Source: Alteromonas halophila
GTDB lineage: Bacteria; Pseudomonadota; Gammaproteobacteria; Enterobacterales; Alteromonadaceae
NCBI RefSeq assembly: GCF_014651815.1
Contig: NZ_BMXP01000011.1
Location: forward strand, 41,857 to 105,856
Length of the DNA stretch: 64,000 nucleotides
Direction: 5' to 3'
Shown: positions 49,838 to 59,588 of the stretch, one piece after another
How positions within the stretch are numbered: the stretch's first letter is position 1
How the letters are laid out: each line of letters starts with the position of its first letter
Notes under the pieces: generated by a model
The model's input: only the letters and a program-made list of their open reading frames with translations
Database searches by the model: none
Told to the model about the DNA's origin: nothing
Made by a program: the position numbers and the translations under genes

Positions 49838-50335
49838 CTAGTCGTTCAGTTCAGCTTTTTCGATGACGACCGGCTCAACAGGCACATCCTGATGGAAGCC
49901 GTGTGAACTGGTTTTGACGTTCTTGATGTTTTCAACTACGTCCATGCCTTCTACAACTTTGGCGAATACGCAATAGCCCCAGCCATTTACCGTTTCACTG
50001 GTGTGGTTAAGAAAGTCATTGTCATTAACGTTGATAAAGAACTGCGCAGTGGCGGAATGTGGGTCCTGGGTACGCGCCATGGCGACCGACCCTTTCTCAT
50101 TACTCACCTTATTGTTCGCTTCGTTCTCAATCGGTGCTTTGGTGTCTTTTTGCTCCATTTCAGCGGTAAAGCCACCGCCCTGAACCATAAAGCCATCAAT
50201 AATACGGTGAAAAACTGTGCCGTCGTAGAAGCCTTCTTTCACATAAGAGACAAAGTTCTCTACGGTTTTAGGCGCTTTGTCGGCAAGCAGTTCAAGTGTG
50301 ATATCACCGTGGTTGGTTTTTAATGTTACTAACAT
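49838..50335 (-). CDS. ppiB: Cytoplasmic-type peptidyl-prolyl cis-trans isomerase B
   Basis: 165 residues with cyclophilin motifs [31 protein letters not shown] and [12 protein letters not shown]. No signal peptide, so cytoplasmic. Divergent from cysS, as in E. coli. Confidence 0.95.
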   Translation of the reverse strand: MLVTLKTNHGDITLELLADKAPKTVENFVSYVKEGFYDGTVFHRIIDGFMVQGGGFTAEMEQKDTKAPIENEANNKVSNEKGSVAMARTQDPHSATAQFFINVNDNDFLNHTSETVNGWGYCVFAKVVEGMDVVENIKNVKTSSHGFHQDVPVEPVVIEKAELND

Positions 50336-50440
50336 GGATGTTTCCTGAAGTCATAGTGCTTTAAACAACCTTATCATGGTATCGCAAAAATCTGATCAGG
50401 GAAATGATCCATAGGCTACAGATGGCGGAGTGTTTAGGAC

Positions 50441-50478
50441 TGTGACTGGTGCACGATGAATGCTAAACTTTGCGCCCC
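50441..50478 (+). promoter_or_regulatory. cysS promoter with extended -10
   Basis: TGCTAAACT (50461-50469) is a TGn-extended -10. A weak -35 (TGTGAC, 50441-50446) lies 17 bp before it. The following GC-rich discriminator (GCGCCCC) is typical of stringently controlled translation genes. Confidence 0.5.
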
Positions 50479-50504
50479 TAATAAGACTGACAGGAAATAC
50501 ACCC

Positions 50505-51881
50505 ATGCTACATCTTTACAATACCCGTACCCGCGAAAAAGCGCGTTTCGTTCCGCTTCAGGAAGGAAAGGTCGGATTGTATGTGTGTGGTATTACGGTA
50601 TATGACGTCAGCCACATGGGCCATGCCCGCACATACCTGAGCTTCGATGTGCTGGTGCGCTATCTTCGGCACTTAGGGTACGATGTCAACTATGTGCGCA
50701 ACATTACCGATGTTGATGATAAAATCATCGAACGTGCCAAACAGAATGGCGAAAGTGTTGAGCAACTGACGGCACGGACCATAGCAATGATGCACGAAGA
50801 TTTTGCGGCCATTAACCTGACCGAGCCGGATATTGAGCCGCGGGTTACCGGGCACATGCCGGAAATCATCGACATTATTCAGACCCTGATTGACAAACAG
50901 TATGCTTATCAGTCGACCAGTGGCGATGTGCTGTTTGATGTCAGTCGCTTTGAAGATTACGGCAACCTGAGTCGTCAGGACCTGGAGCAACTGAATGCCG
51001 GTGCCCGAGTCAGTGTGGCAGATGGTAAGACAGATCCGCTGGATTTTGTGCTGTGGAAATCAGCGAAACTCGATGAGCCAAGCTGGTCATCCCCGTGGGG
51101 AGAAGGGCGTCCTGGCTGGCACATAGAGTGCTCAGCCATGAACCACAAACACCTTGGCGCCCATTTTGATATTCACGGCGGTGGCTCTGATCTTATTTTC
51201 CCGCATCACGAAAACGAAGTGGCGCAATCCTGCTGCGCCTTTGATACCCCCTATGTAAATGTGTGGATGCATACAGGCATGGTCCAGGTTGATGATGAGA
51301 AGATGTCCAAATCGCTGGGCAATTTTTTCACGCTGCGCGATGTGCTTCAGGAGTATGACGCACAGACCCTGCGTTTCTTCCTAATGTCGGCCCACTACCG
51401 CAGCCAGTTAAGTTATACGCAGGACAATATCCTGCAGGCTAAGTCAGCGCTTGAGCGCTTATATACCGCATTGCGCGGCGTAGAGCCTGACACAGACACG
51501 CCGCTGGACTTCGGCGGCTATCAGGCCCGGTTTGAAACAGCAATGAACGACGATCTGAATGTGCCTGAAGCCTTGTCGGTGCTGTTCGATCTTGCCCGCG
51601 ATCTGAACAAGGCGAAAGCCGATACCAACCAGGCAGCGAAACTGGCCAGTGTGCTGAAACGCCTTGGTGGTGTGCTGGGGCTGCTGCAGTCTGAACCTGA
51701 TGAGTACCTGCAGGGTGGTGACACTGATGAGGTCAGTACCATCGAGGCGCTGATTAAAAAGCGTAATGATGCCAGGGCGGAAAAAGACTGGGCGGCTGCC
51801 GATGCGGCGCGTGACGCGCTCACTGACATGGGCGTGGTGCTGGAAGACGGACCGCAGGGAACGACCTGGCGCAAAGCTTAA
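50505..51881 (+). CDS. cysS: Cysteinyl-tRNA synthetase
   Basis: 458 residues from the ATG at 50505; an upstream in-frame reading lies in the promoter. It has the HIGH-type HMGHARTY, the zinc site residues (YVCGITVYD and [13 protein letters not shown]), and KMSKSLGNF. Length and motifs are standard. Confidence 0.96.
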   Translation: MLHLYNTRTREKARFVPLQEGKVGLYVCGITVYDVSHMGHARTYLSFDVLVRYLRHLGYDVNYVRNITDVDDKIIERAKQNGESVEQLTARTIAMMHEDFAAINLTEPDIEPRVTGHMPEIIDIIQTLIDKQYAYQSTSGDVLFDVSRFEDYGNLSRQDLEQLNAGARVSVADGKTDPLDFVLWKSAKLDEPSWSSPWGEGRPGWHIECSAMNHKHLGAHFDIHGGGSDLIFPHHENEVAQSCCAFDTPYVNVWMHTGMVQVDDEKMSKSLGNFFTLRDVLQEYDAQTLRFFLMSAHYRSQLSYTQDNILQAKSALERLYTALRGVEPDTDTPLDFGGYQARFETAMNDDLNVPEALSVLFDLARDLNKAKADTNQAAKLASVLKRLGGVLGLLQSEPDEYLQGGDTDEVSTIEALIKKRNDARAEKDWAAADAARDALTDMGVVLEDGPQGTTWRKA

Positions 51882-51892
51882 GGCTTTCCGCG

Positions 51893-51939
51893 GTATCACA
51901 ATCGGGGCAGGTCTCGACAACCTGTCCAGAGCGTGATAC
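51893..51939. terminator. Nested hairpin downstream of cysS
   Basis: An outer GTATCAC/GTGATAC stem (51893-51899 with 51933-51939) encloses an 8-bp inner stem (51905-51912 with 51920-51927). It starts 12 bases after the cysS stop. There is no T-run; it may stabilise or end the cysS transcript. Confidence 0.5.
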
Positions 51940-51982
51940 TTATCACTCTACAATGTCTTAATTGTCGAATTGTAGTCAGGCT

Positions 51983-52840
51983 ATGCGTGTAATTGCAGTT
52001 GCTATTTCAGCATTGATCGTGGGGTTGTCGGCATTGTGTGTTAATGCCACAACGCTCATTCGGGTTGGCACCTATCAGGATCATACTCAGGCAATTAAGT
52101 CGTTTCTCGGCCAGAATGGTTGTGAGTCACTGGCCACCGCAAGCGTGGGTGAAAACCAGATCTTGGCCGAGTACCTTATTTTCTGTAACGCACTGAAGCA
52201 GTCTGATGGCGACTATGACATTCAGCTTTATTCCTACCCGCTGAACGCCCGTATACTGGATGATATTGAATCGGGCTTTCTGGATGCATCGGTAATCGGT
52301 ATCTGGCAAAACGAGCTGCACAGTCACGATTATGTTGCATCAGCGCCGTTGTTACGCCGCAACGAGTTTGTTAAAGGCCTGTACACGACCAAAGAACAGT
52401 TGTCGGTACTGAGCCGTCGTGCGTCACTGCATGGTAGCGTAGTGCTGGTAAATTCAAACTGGTATCACGACTGGGCTATGCTGAACTGCAGTTCGTTAAA
52501 GCCTGTTCATGTCGATAAGTATGAAAACATGTTTCGCATGTTAAGTGCCCAGCGGGGGGACGTGATCCCGCTGACCTTCAGCAACAAGCCAGACATGGAG
52601 CGAAACCAGTTTGGTATTCCACTGTTCCCGGTACCAGGGTTTAAACTGGCTTTTGATGACACAACCCATTATGCCATCAGTACCAAAACGGACAGCGCTC
52701 AGGCATTGCGTCGCGATATTAACGCAGGGCTGGCGGTGCTGCGTGAAAAAGGGCTGATTGAAGCGCTTTATACGCGGCTGGGGATAATTGATAGTGCAGT
52801 GTCAGACTGGCAGCAAATTGGTGTGTGTGACAACGGCTAG
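51983..52840 (+). CDS. Periplasmic solute-binding-like protein
   Basis: About 285 residues from the ATG at 51983, where a signal peptide begins (RVIAVAISALIVGLSALCVNA). The fold resembles extracellular solute-binding proteins: an opening strand TLIRVGTYQDH, later IALLEKG-like ending (AGLAVLREKGLIEALYTRLG). No ABC transporter genes are adjacent, so it is an orphan binding or sensing protein. Its stop overlaps the convergent gene by four bases. Ligand unknown. Confidence 0.6.
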   Translation: MRVIAVAISALIVGLSALCVNATTLIRVGTYQDHTQAIKSFLGQNGCESLATASVGENQILAEYLIFCNALKQSDGDYDIQLYSYPLNARILDDIESGFLDASVIGIWQNELHSHDYVASAPLLRRNEFVKGLYTTKEQLSVLSRRASLHGSVVLVNSNWYHDWAMLNCSSLKPVHVDKYENMFRMLSAQRGDVIPLTFSNKPDMERNQFGIPLFPVPGFKLAFDDTTHYAISTKTDSAQALRRDINAGLAVLREKGLIEALYTRLGIIDSAVSDWQQIGVCDNG

Positions 52841-53901
52841 TCCCCTCTGGGGTTGTCTGATGCCGGACTGTAAGACGGCTCATCCGGCACCGGAATGGTT
52901 TGTTCTTTTTCCATCAGCTCAGACTTCCAGCGCTGCTGTGCCACGTGGGATTTAACCAGCTCCAGACACTCATTCACCACCAGTAGTACTTCTTTATCCA
53001 GCTCGTCCGCCGTAGGGGTATATTCATGCAGACCGGCCGTGACAAAGTTATCAATACTGTCAGCATCTAAATCAGAAAGCAGATTGATCAGCGAGGTGGT
53101 CACAATGTCAGTGACAGAATCCTCGAGGGTCTTTTCAATGGTTTTGCCAATTACCGGAAAGTAATTCAGCGTTGAGATCTGCGGATTCTGACGTACGGCC
53201 TTGCCGACACTCTGGCGCACATGCTTACGGATTGATTCGCCGTAATTGTCATCGCTGATAGACTGACCCAGGTGGTTGAGTACGCCCGCCAGCCACTCGG
53301 TGAGAATAGGGCGGCGCGGGGCCAGCACATTCTGGCTGATATCATCAATCAGTGGTGAGCCGGCAGAAATGTCTTTTTGTGCATCACTTAACACTTTAAC
53401 CACAATCCGGTCACTGAGCTCTTCCACAAACACATCATAATAAAACCGGAAAAAGCGAAACACGCCAGTGTCATTCAAGTCGATAATATTGAATTTATGC
53501 AGGCGATGCAGGATAGAAAAAATCCGCAGGAAGCGGAAAATTCGGGTGGCACCGAGTGGGATCAGGCCAACAATGTCATACCAGTGCAGAAACGGGAAAA
53601 AATACCAGCGCAGATGCTCTTTGCGCACCACAGAGACTATCCAGCGAAAACAAAATTCGACAAAGAATATGGCGATAAACACCAGATCAACGAACAGAAA
53701 ATTACGGTGGATAGGATCGTACGCGTTAACAAAGCCGGGAAAGTAGGTGGCAAGCTGCGCGAAGATAAATTCAGTGGCATACAGGCTGTCGAAGATAAGC
53801 CAGGCGAGGTTCAGCAGCAGTATGCCCAGCATCACCAGATCAAGGATTAACCAGGGGGTTTCATGACTCTTTCGAAGATTTTCCCGGTTAATCCTTAGCA
53901 T
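52837..53901 (-). CDS. Voltage-sensor-like membrane protein without a pore domain
   Basis: 354 residues. Four N-terminal hydrophobic segments resemble S1-S4 of ion channels: S1 about 17-40; S2 about 66-92 with Glu82 and Arg86; S3 about 98-117 with Asp109 in HWYDIVGLIP; S4 with Arg120, Arg123, Arg126, Arg133 and Lys136 (TRIFRFLRIFSILHRLHK). No S5-pore-S6 with a selectivity filter follows. Instead there is a soluble C-terminal region of about 200 residues with amphipathic helices and an acidic tail. It starts seven bases after mltD on the same strand, so the two are likely co-transcribed. Function unknown. Confidence 0.65.
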   Translation of the reverse strand: MLRINRENLRKSHETPWLILDLVMLGILLLNLAWLIFDSLYATEFIFAQLATYFPGFVNAYDPIHRNFLFVDLVFIAIFFVEFCFRWIVSVVRKEHLRWYFFPFLHWYDIVGLIPLGATRIFRFLRIFSILHRLHKFNIIDLNDTGVFRFFRFYYDVFVEELSDRIVVKVLSDAQKDISAGSPLIDDISQNVLAPRRPILTEWLAGVLNHLGQSISDDNYGESIRKHVRQSVGKAVRQNPQISTLNYFPVIGKTIEKTLEDSVTDIVTTSLINLLSDLDADSIDNFVTAGLHEYTPTADELDKEVLLVVNECLELVKSHVAQQRWKSELMEKEQTIPVPDEPSYSPASDNPRGD

Positions 53902-53908
53902 ACGCGTT

Positions 53909-55585
53909 TTATCCTACGTTTTTTAAGCGTGTGACATCTACAACGAGTTTGAGTTTCTGACCCGGCTGCAGGTAGCGCTTTGCCGAAATATCGTTCCATT
54001 TGGCAATGTCGCTGATCCTGACATTAAACTTACTGGCGATGCGTGACAGAGAATCACCGCGGCGCACCGTATAGGTCAGGGTTTTCATAATGCTGTCAGG
54101 GCGCTGACCTTCACTGAGTTTATTCAGCCAGATAGCCAGCTCCTGACCCGGCCGCAACATGTCCGTCGGGGCCATGCCATTCCATTTAGCCAGATCGCGG
54201 GTACTCACCTTGTATTTTCTGGCCAGTTCCCACAAGGTATCGCCAGACTTTACCTCATGCGTGAGTTTATGTTCGCCACGCTTCACATTTTGCATCGATG
54301 CCAGACGCTGATCCTGTGATAACGAGTACTGATCCAGTTCCTTAAGCGCCACCGGCACCATCACATGATCGCCAATACGGATCACGTTAGAGTCAAGTTC
54401 GTTGACCCGCTTAATAATATCGGCGGTGGTGTGATACTGATAAGCCAGCTTTAGCAGGCTGTCACCGGGTTTTACTTTATGCCTTATCCAGTTTAGGCGC
54501 TCATTGCGATCAATCCCGTCAAGCGCCTTGCTGAATGTCTCTGCTTTATCAATCGGCAACACCAGACGATGCGGGCCGTCCGGGTCTGTTGCCCAGCGGT
54601 TAAAGCCAGGATTTAAAGCATGCAGCGCCTCTAATGGCATCTCTGCCAGTTCGGCAGCAAACGCTAAATCGACCTGAGAGCCAATGTCCACCACGGCGAT
54701 GACTTCATTATTGTCTACAGAGGGCCAGGCGAAGGCGTACTCATCACGGTTTTTCAGAATATCGGCCAGCGCCAGCAGTTTTGGCACGTACGCGCGGGTC
54801 TCGCGAGGCAGATCCAGCGACCAGAAGTCAGTGGGTTTGCCGGCTTTTTCATTGGCGCGAATTGCTCTTGCTACACGACCTTCACCACTGTTATAGGCTG
54901 CCAGTGCATGCAGCCAGTTGCCGTCAAACATTTCAACTAAGTAGGTCAGGTAGTCTACGGCACCCTGCGTTGAGGCAATCACATCACGACGGCCGTCGTA
55001 CCACCAGGTTTGCTGAATACCAAAGCGTTTGGCGGTACCGGGAATAAATTGCCACATGCCGGCTGCGCGGCCGTGGGAATAAGCGAAGGGATCAAAGGCG
55101 CTTTCAACGATGGGTAACAGGGCCAGCTCCATTGGCATATTATTATGCTCCAGCTCGCCCACAATGTAGTGTAAAAACGGCTTAGCCCGCTTTACCACGC
55201 GTGCCATGTATTCAGGGTGTTTCAGGTACCAGTCGCGCTGTACGTTAACCCGTCTGTTATCCGGTACCGTAAACTCGAATCCGTTGGCGATATACTGCCA
55301 GACATCAGTCACTTCAACCGGCTCTGATACCGGCTGCGTCTCGGTTTTTTCAGGCTTCTCCAGTTCGATGTCAACGGCCACTTCTTCGATGGGGTGCATG
55401 ACCTCAATTACCCCTTCTTTGGCAACGCCGCAGTCCTCACCGTCGTTAACTTCGGTGTGGGCCACTTCGCAGGTCTGCTTATCGGCCTTAACAGGCTCGG
55501 TAGACACAGTGTCATCCGTGGACTGACAGCCAGATAGCATGGCTGCCGCTACTATCATAGCAAGTGACGTAAGAGACGACTTCAT
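53909..55585 (-). CDS. mltD: Membrane-bound lytic murein transglycosylase D
   Basis: 558 residues. The lipobox LSGC ends at Cys20. The SLT domain carries the catalytic Glu161 in PIVESAFDPFAYSHGRAAGM. Three LysM domains follow (about 365-410, 435-478, 500-548), which bind peptidoglycan. It cleaves glycan strands to 1,6-anhydro products. gloB lies directly upstream, as in E. coli; the voltage-sensor-like gene follows seven bases later. Confidence 0.94.
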   Translation of the reverse strand: MKSSLTSLAMIVAAAMLSGCQSTDDTVSTEPVKADKQTCEVAHTEVNDGEDCGVAKEGVIEVMHPIEEVAVDIELEKPEKTETQPVSEPVEVTDVWQYIANGFEFTVPDNRRVNVQRDWYLKHPEYMARVVKRAKPFLHYIVGELEHNNMPMELALLPIVESAFDPFAYSHGRAAGMWQFIPGTAKRFGIQQTWWYDGRRDVIASTQGAVDYLTYLVEMFDGNWLHALAAYNSGEGRVARAIRANEKAGKPTDFWSLDLPRETRAYVPKLLALADILKNRDEYAFAWPSVDNNEVIAVVDIGSQVDLAFAAELAEMPLEALHALNPGFNRWATDPDGPHRLVLPIDKAETFSKALDGIDRNERLNWIRHKVKPGDSLLKLAYQYHTTADIIKRVNELDSNVIRIGDHVMVPVALKELDQYSLSQDQRLASMQNVKRGEHKLTHEVKSGDTLWELARKYKVSTRDLAKWNGMAPTDMLRPGQELAIWLNKLSEGQRPDSIMKTLTYTVRRGDSLSRIASKFNVRISDIAKWNDISAKRYLQPGQKLKLVVDVTRLKNVG

Positions 55586-55651
55586 GGTAAACAGACCTCG
55601 TTTAACTAAACCACAAAGCGGTCATTGTACGGCGTATCAGGGCTAATTGCA

Positions 55652-56443
55652 TCAAAACTCATCTTTCCAGCGCCGTAACCCGGCAAAGGTGGCGGTGTCA
55701 TCTGCCGGGCTGTCGCCCGTGTACTGCGCTACCGCTGCCTGTACATTGTCGGTGTGACAGCGCAAAAACGGGTTCACCGCTTTTTCTTTGGCAATGGTGC
55801 TCGGCAGTGTGATTTTATCAGCCTCACGCTGCGCGCTGACCCAGTCAGCATAGTTGTTCAGATCTGCATTTTCGGGATCGACCGCCAGTGAAAACGTCAC
55901 ATTGGCCTGAGTGTACTCGTGCGTGCAGTACACTAGGGTGTCGTCGGGCAGGCGTTTAAGCTTATTCAGTGAGTGTGCCATTTGCTCTGGCGAGCCTTCA
56001 AATAACCGACCACAGCCGCAGGAGAACAGCGTATCACCACAAAACACCAGACCATGGCCGTAAAAGGCGATATGATCCAGCGTGTGGCCGGGCGTTTCTA
56101 TAATACTGAATGCCATATCAAAGATAGGCAGACGCAGGGTATCGCCCTGGGCAACACTTTTAGTAATGCCACGAATATGGTTGCCGCGCGGCCCTATCAC
56201 TGGCACCGACGGATTGGCAGACACCAGACGGGTAATGCCACCGGTATGATCGTGGTGGTGATGGGTAATTAAAACAGCGGCCAGACTGAGGCCCTGCTTG
56301 CGCAGAAACGTCAGCACCGGCTCAGCATCACCGGGATCAACGACAATGGCATGGCTGTCATTGTGCATGCACCAGATGTAGTTATCAGTAAATGCCGGTA
56401 TGGCGATAATGCGGATTGTGTCGGGGAGGGCATCCATGGTCAT
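55652..56443 (-). CDS. gloB: Hydroxyacylglutathione hydrolase (glyoxalase II)
   Basis: About 263 residues from the ATG at 56443 (56437 is equally possible). The metal site is THHHHDHTGG, and the C-terminal segment AVNPFLRCHTD is typical of GloB. It hydrolyses S-lactoylglutathione in methylglyoxal detoxification. It is divergent from the methyltransferase gene, as in E. coli gloB/yafS. Confidence 0.94.
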   Translation of the reverse strand: MTMDALPDTIRIIAIPAFTDNYIWCMHNDSHAIVVDPGDAEPVLTFLRKQGLSLAAVLITHHHHDHTGGITRLVSANPSVPVIGPRGNHIRGITKSVAQGDTLRLPIFDMAFSIIETPGHTLDHIAFYGHGLVFCGDTLFSCGCGRLFEGSPEQMAHSLNKLKRLPDDTLVYCTHEYTQANVTFSLAVDPENADLNNYADWVSAQREADKITLPSTIAKEKAVNPFLRCHTDNVQAAVAQYTGDSPADDTATFAGLRRWKDEF

Positions 56444-56530
56444 GTTGCACCCGCTTGTATAAGAGTGATAATTCGATACTATAAAAACTTGTAATGTTTT
56501 AAACAACCAAATGGATCAACTGATTAGCAA

Positions 56531-57280
56531 ATGAGATCCGCATTTCAGAAACGGCCACCCCAGTATCCCGTGTCCTGGTCACAGTTTGATGAGGGCGAGC
56601 GAATTCGCCTCGCCATCGAAGGGGTGTGTAATGACTTTGCCCCGCGCATTTTTGGTTATCACTTCTTACGGCTGGGTGAGCTGAGCAGTGAGGTGGCATT
56701 ACCCGGCTCGCCCATACGCCATATCTTTAATCAGACACAGCAGCCACATGAACACTCTTCGGTGGTGTCTCAGTCGCACTGCCTGCCGTATTCTGAAAAC
56801 AGTATTGATGGTGTACTGCTGGCTAACGAGCTGGATTTTGCGCAGGATCCCCATCAGGTACTGCGTGAAGTAGACAGGGTAATTACGCAAAACGGCTATG
56901 TGATCATCAGCGGCTTTAACCCGTTTAGTGTGACCGGGCTGGTAAGCTGGCTGCCTGTAAAACGCAAAAAAGTGCTGTACGAAGCCCGCTTTTTTACGGC
57001 CGGGCGTATCAAAGACTGGCTGCAACTACTGGGCTTTGAAATTATCGAGCAGCAGCATGTGCTGTTTTCCATGTTGCAGTTTAAGCCGCCCATGGAGGCC
57101 AGCCGAATGCAAAACCTGATGCAGCGCTATCTGCCACGTAGTGGCTCGGTGTATGTGATTCTGGCGCGTAAGCGCGTTATACCGATGAGCACCATTCGTC
57201 CGCGTATGAAGTTAAAGCCGCAGTTTTCACCACTCGGTGCCAGCATGCGGGTGCAGGCTGAAGGACGGACAAAAAAATAG
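56531..57280 (+). CDS. YafS-type SAM-dependent methyltransferase-like protein
   Basis: 249 residues. It matches the class I methyltransferase domain of the YafS type: DGVLLANELDFAQDPHQVLREVDRVI and GYVIISGFNPFS. The usual glycine-rich SAM motif I is not evident at the N-terminal end, where the sequence reads GYHFLRLGELSSE. The place next to gloB matches E. coli yafS. In E. coli and many relatives rnhA and dnaQ follow; here metG follows instead on the other strand. Substrate unknown. Confidence 0.8.
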   Translation: MRSAFQKRPPQYPVSWSQFDEGERIRLAIEGVCNDFAPRIFGYHFLRLGELSSEVALPGSPIRHIFNQTQQPHEHSSVVSQSHCLPYSENSIDGVLLANELDFAQDPHQVLREVDRVITQNGYVIISGFNPFSVTGLVSWLPVKRKKVLYEARFFTAGRIKDWLQLLGFEIIEQQHVLFSMLQFKPPMEASRMQNLMQRYLPRSGSVYVILARKRVIPMSTIRPRMKLKPQFSPLGASMRVQAEGRTKK

Positions 57281-57310
57281 AGCGGTGTGCGTTGTTGTCA
57301 TCGCAGTGGC

Positions 57311-57409
57311 ATGGCAACGCATTGCATCACAAACAGGCCGTAAATCCATCCCTGGAGGGGCTGCCGCAGCTCCCTGCTGCGGAAGGTTTGTTATGCAACA
57401 CGTTGCCAT
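57311..57409. repeat. Long imperfect palindrome between the methyltransferase gene and metG
   Basis: The arms pair as 9 bp (57311-57319 with 57401-57409), 6 bp (57322-57327 with 57393-57398) and 5 bp (57330-57334 with 57386-57390), separated by 2x2 internal loops. Inside is a 7-bp hairpin CCGCAGC/GCTGCGG (57364-57370 with 57376-57382). It could be a bidirectional terminator, a small RNA or a MITE-like remnant. Confidence 0.6.
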
Positions 57410-57419
57410 TCTTACATTA

Positions 57420-59483
57420 TTACTTAACCCGCATACCGGGTTTGGCGCCTTCGTGTGGCTCCATAATATACAGCTCATCGCCGCCGGGACCGGCCGCAAG
57501 CACCATACCTTCCGACAGACCAAAGCGCATCTTGCGCGGGGCCAGATTCGCCACCATCACCGTATGCTTGCCAATTAGCGCTTCCGGTGAGTAGGCCGAC
57601 TTAATGCCAGCAAAGACCTGACGGGTTTCGCCACCTAAATCCAGCTCCAGTCGCAGCAGTTTATCGGCTTTTTCCACATGTTCGGCATGGGCGATTTTGG
57701 CGATGCGTAAATCGACCTTGGCAAACTCATCAAAGCTGATGGTATCGCTGATGGGATCCTGACCCAGCGGGCTGTTGGGATCGACCGCTGGCTCGGGGGC
57801 TGCCAGACTTTCTTTGGATGCGTCAATCATGGCGTCGATTTTCTCCATTTCTACCCGCTGCATCATGGGCTTGAATTTGTTGATGGCATGGCCGGTCAGT
57901 ACCGTATCCAGGGAGGCCCAGGTCAGTTCGTCGTTAAGAAAGGCTTCGGCTTTGCCTGCCAGCACCGGCAGTACCGGTTTTAAGTATACAACCAGTAAGC
58001 GGAACAGGTTAATGCCCAGCGAGCAGACATCATGGGTAAAGGCCTCTTTGCCTTCTTCTTTAATGGTGACCCAGGGCGCGTTGGCATCAATAAACTGATT
58101 CGCGCGGTCAGCCAGCGCCATAATTTCACGGATGGCCTGATGGTATTTGCGCTTCTCATACAACCCGGCAATACGTGGCGCGGCATTCTGAAAGTCGCGC
58201 ACCAGCTCAGGCTCCAGAACATTGTCTGAGAGGGTGCCGTCAAAGCGCTTAGTGATAAAGCCTGCGCAGCGGCTGGCAATATTCACCACCTTACCCACCA
58301 GATCGGAATTCACTTTCTGAGCAAAGTCGGTGAAGTTTAAGTCAATGTCGCTCACCCCGTCGCCCAGCTTTGCAGCGAAGTAGTAGCGAAGGTACTCAGG
58401 GTTTAGGTAATCCAGGTAAGTGCGGCCTTTAATAAAGGTACCGCGCGACTTGGACATTTTGGCTCCATTCACGGTTACAAAACCGTGGATATTCACGCCA
58501 GTGGGCTTGCGGTAACCGGCGCCTTCCAGCATGGCGGGCCAGAACAGGCAGTGGAAGTAAGTAATGTCCTTGCCGATAAAGTGGTAAAGCTCGGTCTCGG
58601 AACCTTCTTTCCAGAAGCTGTCGAAATCAATGTTGTGCTCGTTGCAGTAATGCTGAAAGCTGGCCATGTAACCAACCGGCGCGTCCACCCACACGTAGAA
58701 AAACTTATTCGTTGTGCCTGGGATCTCAAAGCCAAAGTATGGCGAGTCACGACTGATGTCCCACTGTTGCAGACCTTCCTCAAACCACTCTTCCAGTTTG
58801 TTGGCCATTTCTTCCTGCAGAGCACCAGAGCGGATCCAGCTTTTCAGCATGCCTTCAAATTTTGGCAGGTCGAAAAAGAAATGCTCCGATTCTTTCAGCA
58901 CTGGTGTCGCGCCGGATACCACACTACGCGGGTTAACCACTTCAGTGGGCGCATAGGTGGCACCACATACGTCACAACTGTCGCCGTTCTGATCTTCCGC
59001 GCCACAGCTAGGGCAGGTACCTTTGACAAAGCGGTCTGGCAAAAACATCTCTTTTTGCGGATCAAACAACTGATTAATGGTGTGTTTGCTGATGTAACCA
59101 GCGTTATCCAGACGGTGGTAGATTTCTTCGCACAACGCCTTGTTTTCAGGCGAATGAGTCACATAGTAGTTGTCGTACTCAACATGAAAATCCAGCAGAT
59201 CCTGATGATGTTCAGCACGGGTCCGGGCTACCATTTCCTCAGGCGTAATATTCAGTTCCTGGGCTTTAAGCATCACCGGCGTACCGTGTGCATCATCGGC
59301 ACACACGCTGTAGCATTCGTTGCCGCGCAGGCGCTGGAAACGTGTCCAGATATCTGTCTGGATATGCTCGAGTAAATGACCAAGGTGAATAGAGCCATTG
59401 GCGTAAGGCAGGGCACTGGTTACCAGAATTCGGCGATCGCCGTCTGGGGCAGTGGCTGACCGATTGCTACTGTTTTCTGACAT
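57420..59483 (-). CDS. metG: Methionyl-tRNA synthetase
   Basis: 687 residues. It has the HIGH-type [12 protein letters not shown], the zinc knuckle [27 protein letters not shown], and the C-terminal tRNA-binding (Trbp111-like) domain from about residue 585. It is divergent from mrp/apbC, as in E. coli. Confidence 0.96.
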   Translation of the reverse strand: MSENSSNRSATAPDGDRRILVTSALPYANGSIHLGHLLEHIQTDIWTRFQRLRGNECYSVCADDAHGTPVMLKAQELNITPEEMVARTRAEHHQDLLDFHVEYDNYYVTHSPENKALCEEIYHRLDNAGYISKHTINQLFDPQKEMFLPDRFVKGTCPSCGAEDQNGDSCDVCGATYAPTEVVNPRSVVSGATPVLKESEHFFFDLPKFEGMLKSWIRSGALQEEMANKLEEWFEEGLQQWDISRDSPYFGFEIPGTTNKFFYVWVDAPVGYMASFQHYCNEHNIDFDSFWKEGSETELYHFIGKDITYFHCLFWPAMLEGAGYRKPTGVNIHGFVTVNGAKMSKSRGTFIKGRTYLDYLNPEYLRYYFAAKLGDGVSDIDLNFTDFAQKVNSDLVGKVVNIASRCAGFITKRFDGTLSDNVLEPELVRDFQNAAPRIAGLYEKRKYHQAIREIMALADRANQFIDANAPWVTIKEEGKEAFTHDVCSLGINLFRLLVVYLKPVLPVLAGKAEAFLNDELTWASLDTVLTGHAINKFKPMMQRVEMEKIDAMIDASKESLAAPEPAVDPNSPLGQDPISDTISFDEFAKVDLRIAKIAHAEHVEKADKLLRLELDLGGETRQVFAGIKSAYSPEALIGKHTVMVANLAPRKMRFGLSEGMVLAAGPGGDELYIMEPHEGAKPGMRVK

Positions 59484-59588
59484 AATGAGGTTATTGGTAA
59501 TTAAGCGTTTAGAAATGGCTGCAAATACTAGCCGAAATGCGCGCCGTTTGCATTACGTAATTGCTTATTGCACCCAAAAAGGAGCCCT

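Noticed and set aside
58485..59375. 296-codon frame opposite metG
   Set aside because: It is fully inside metG, which has complete motifs; no ribosome binding site or family match.
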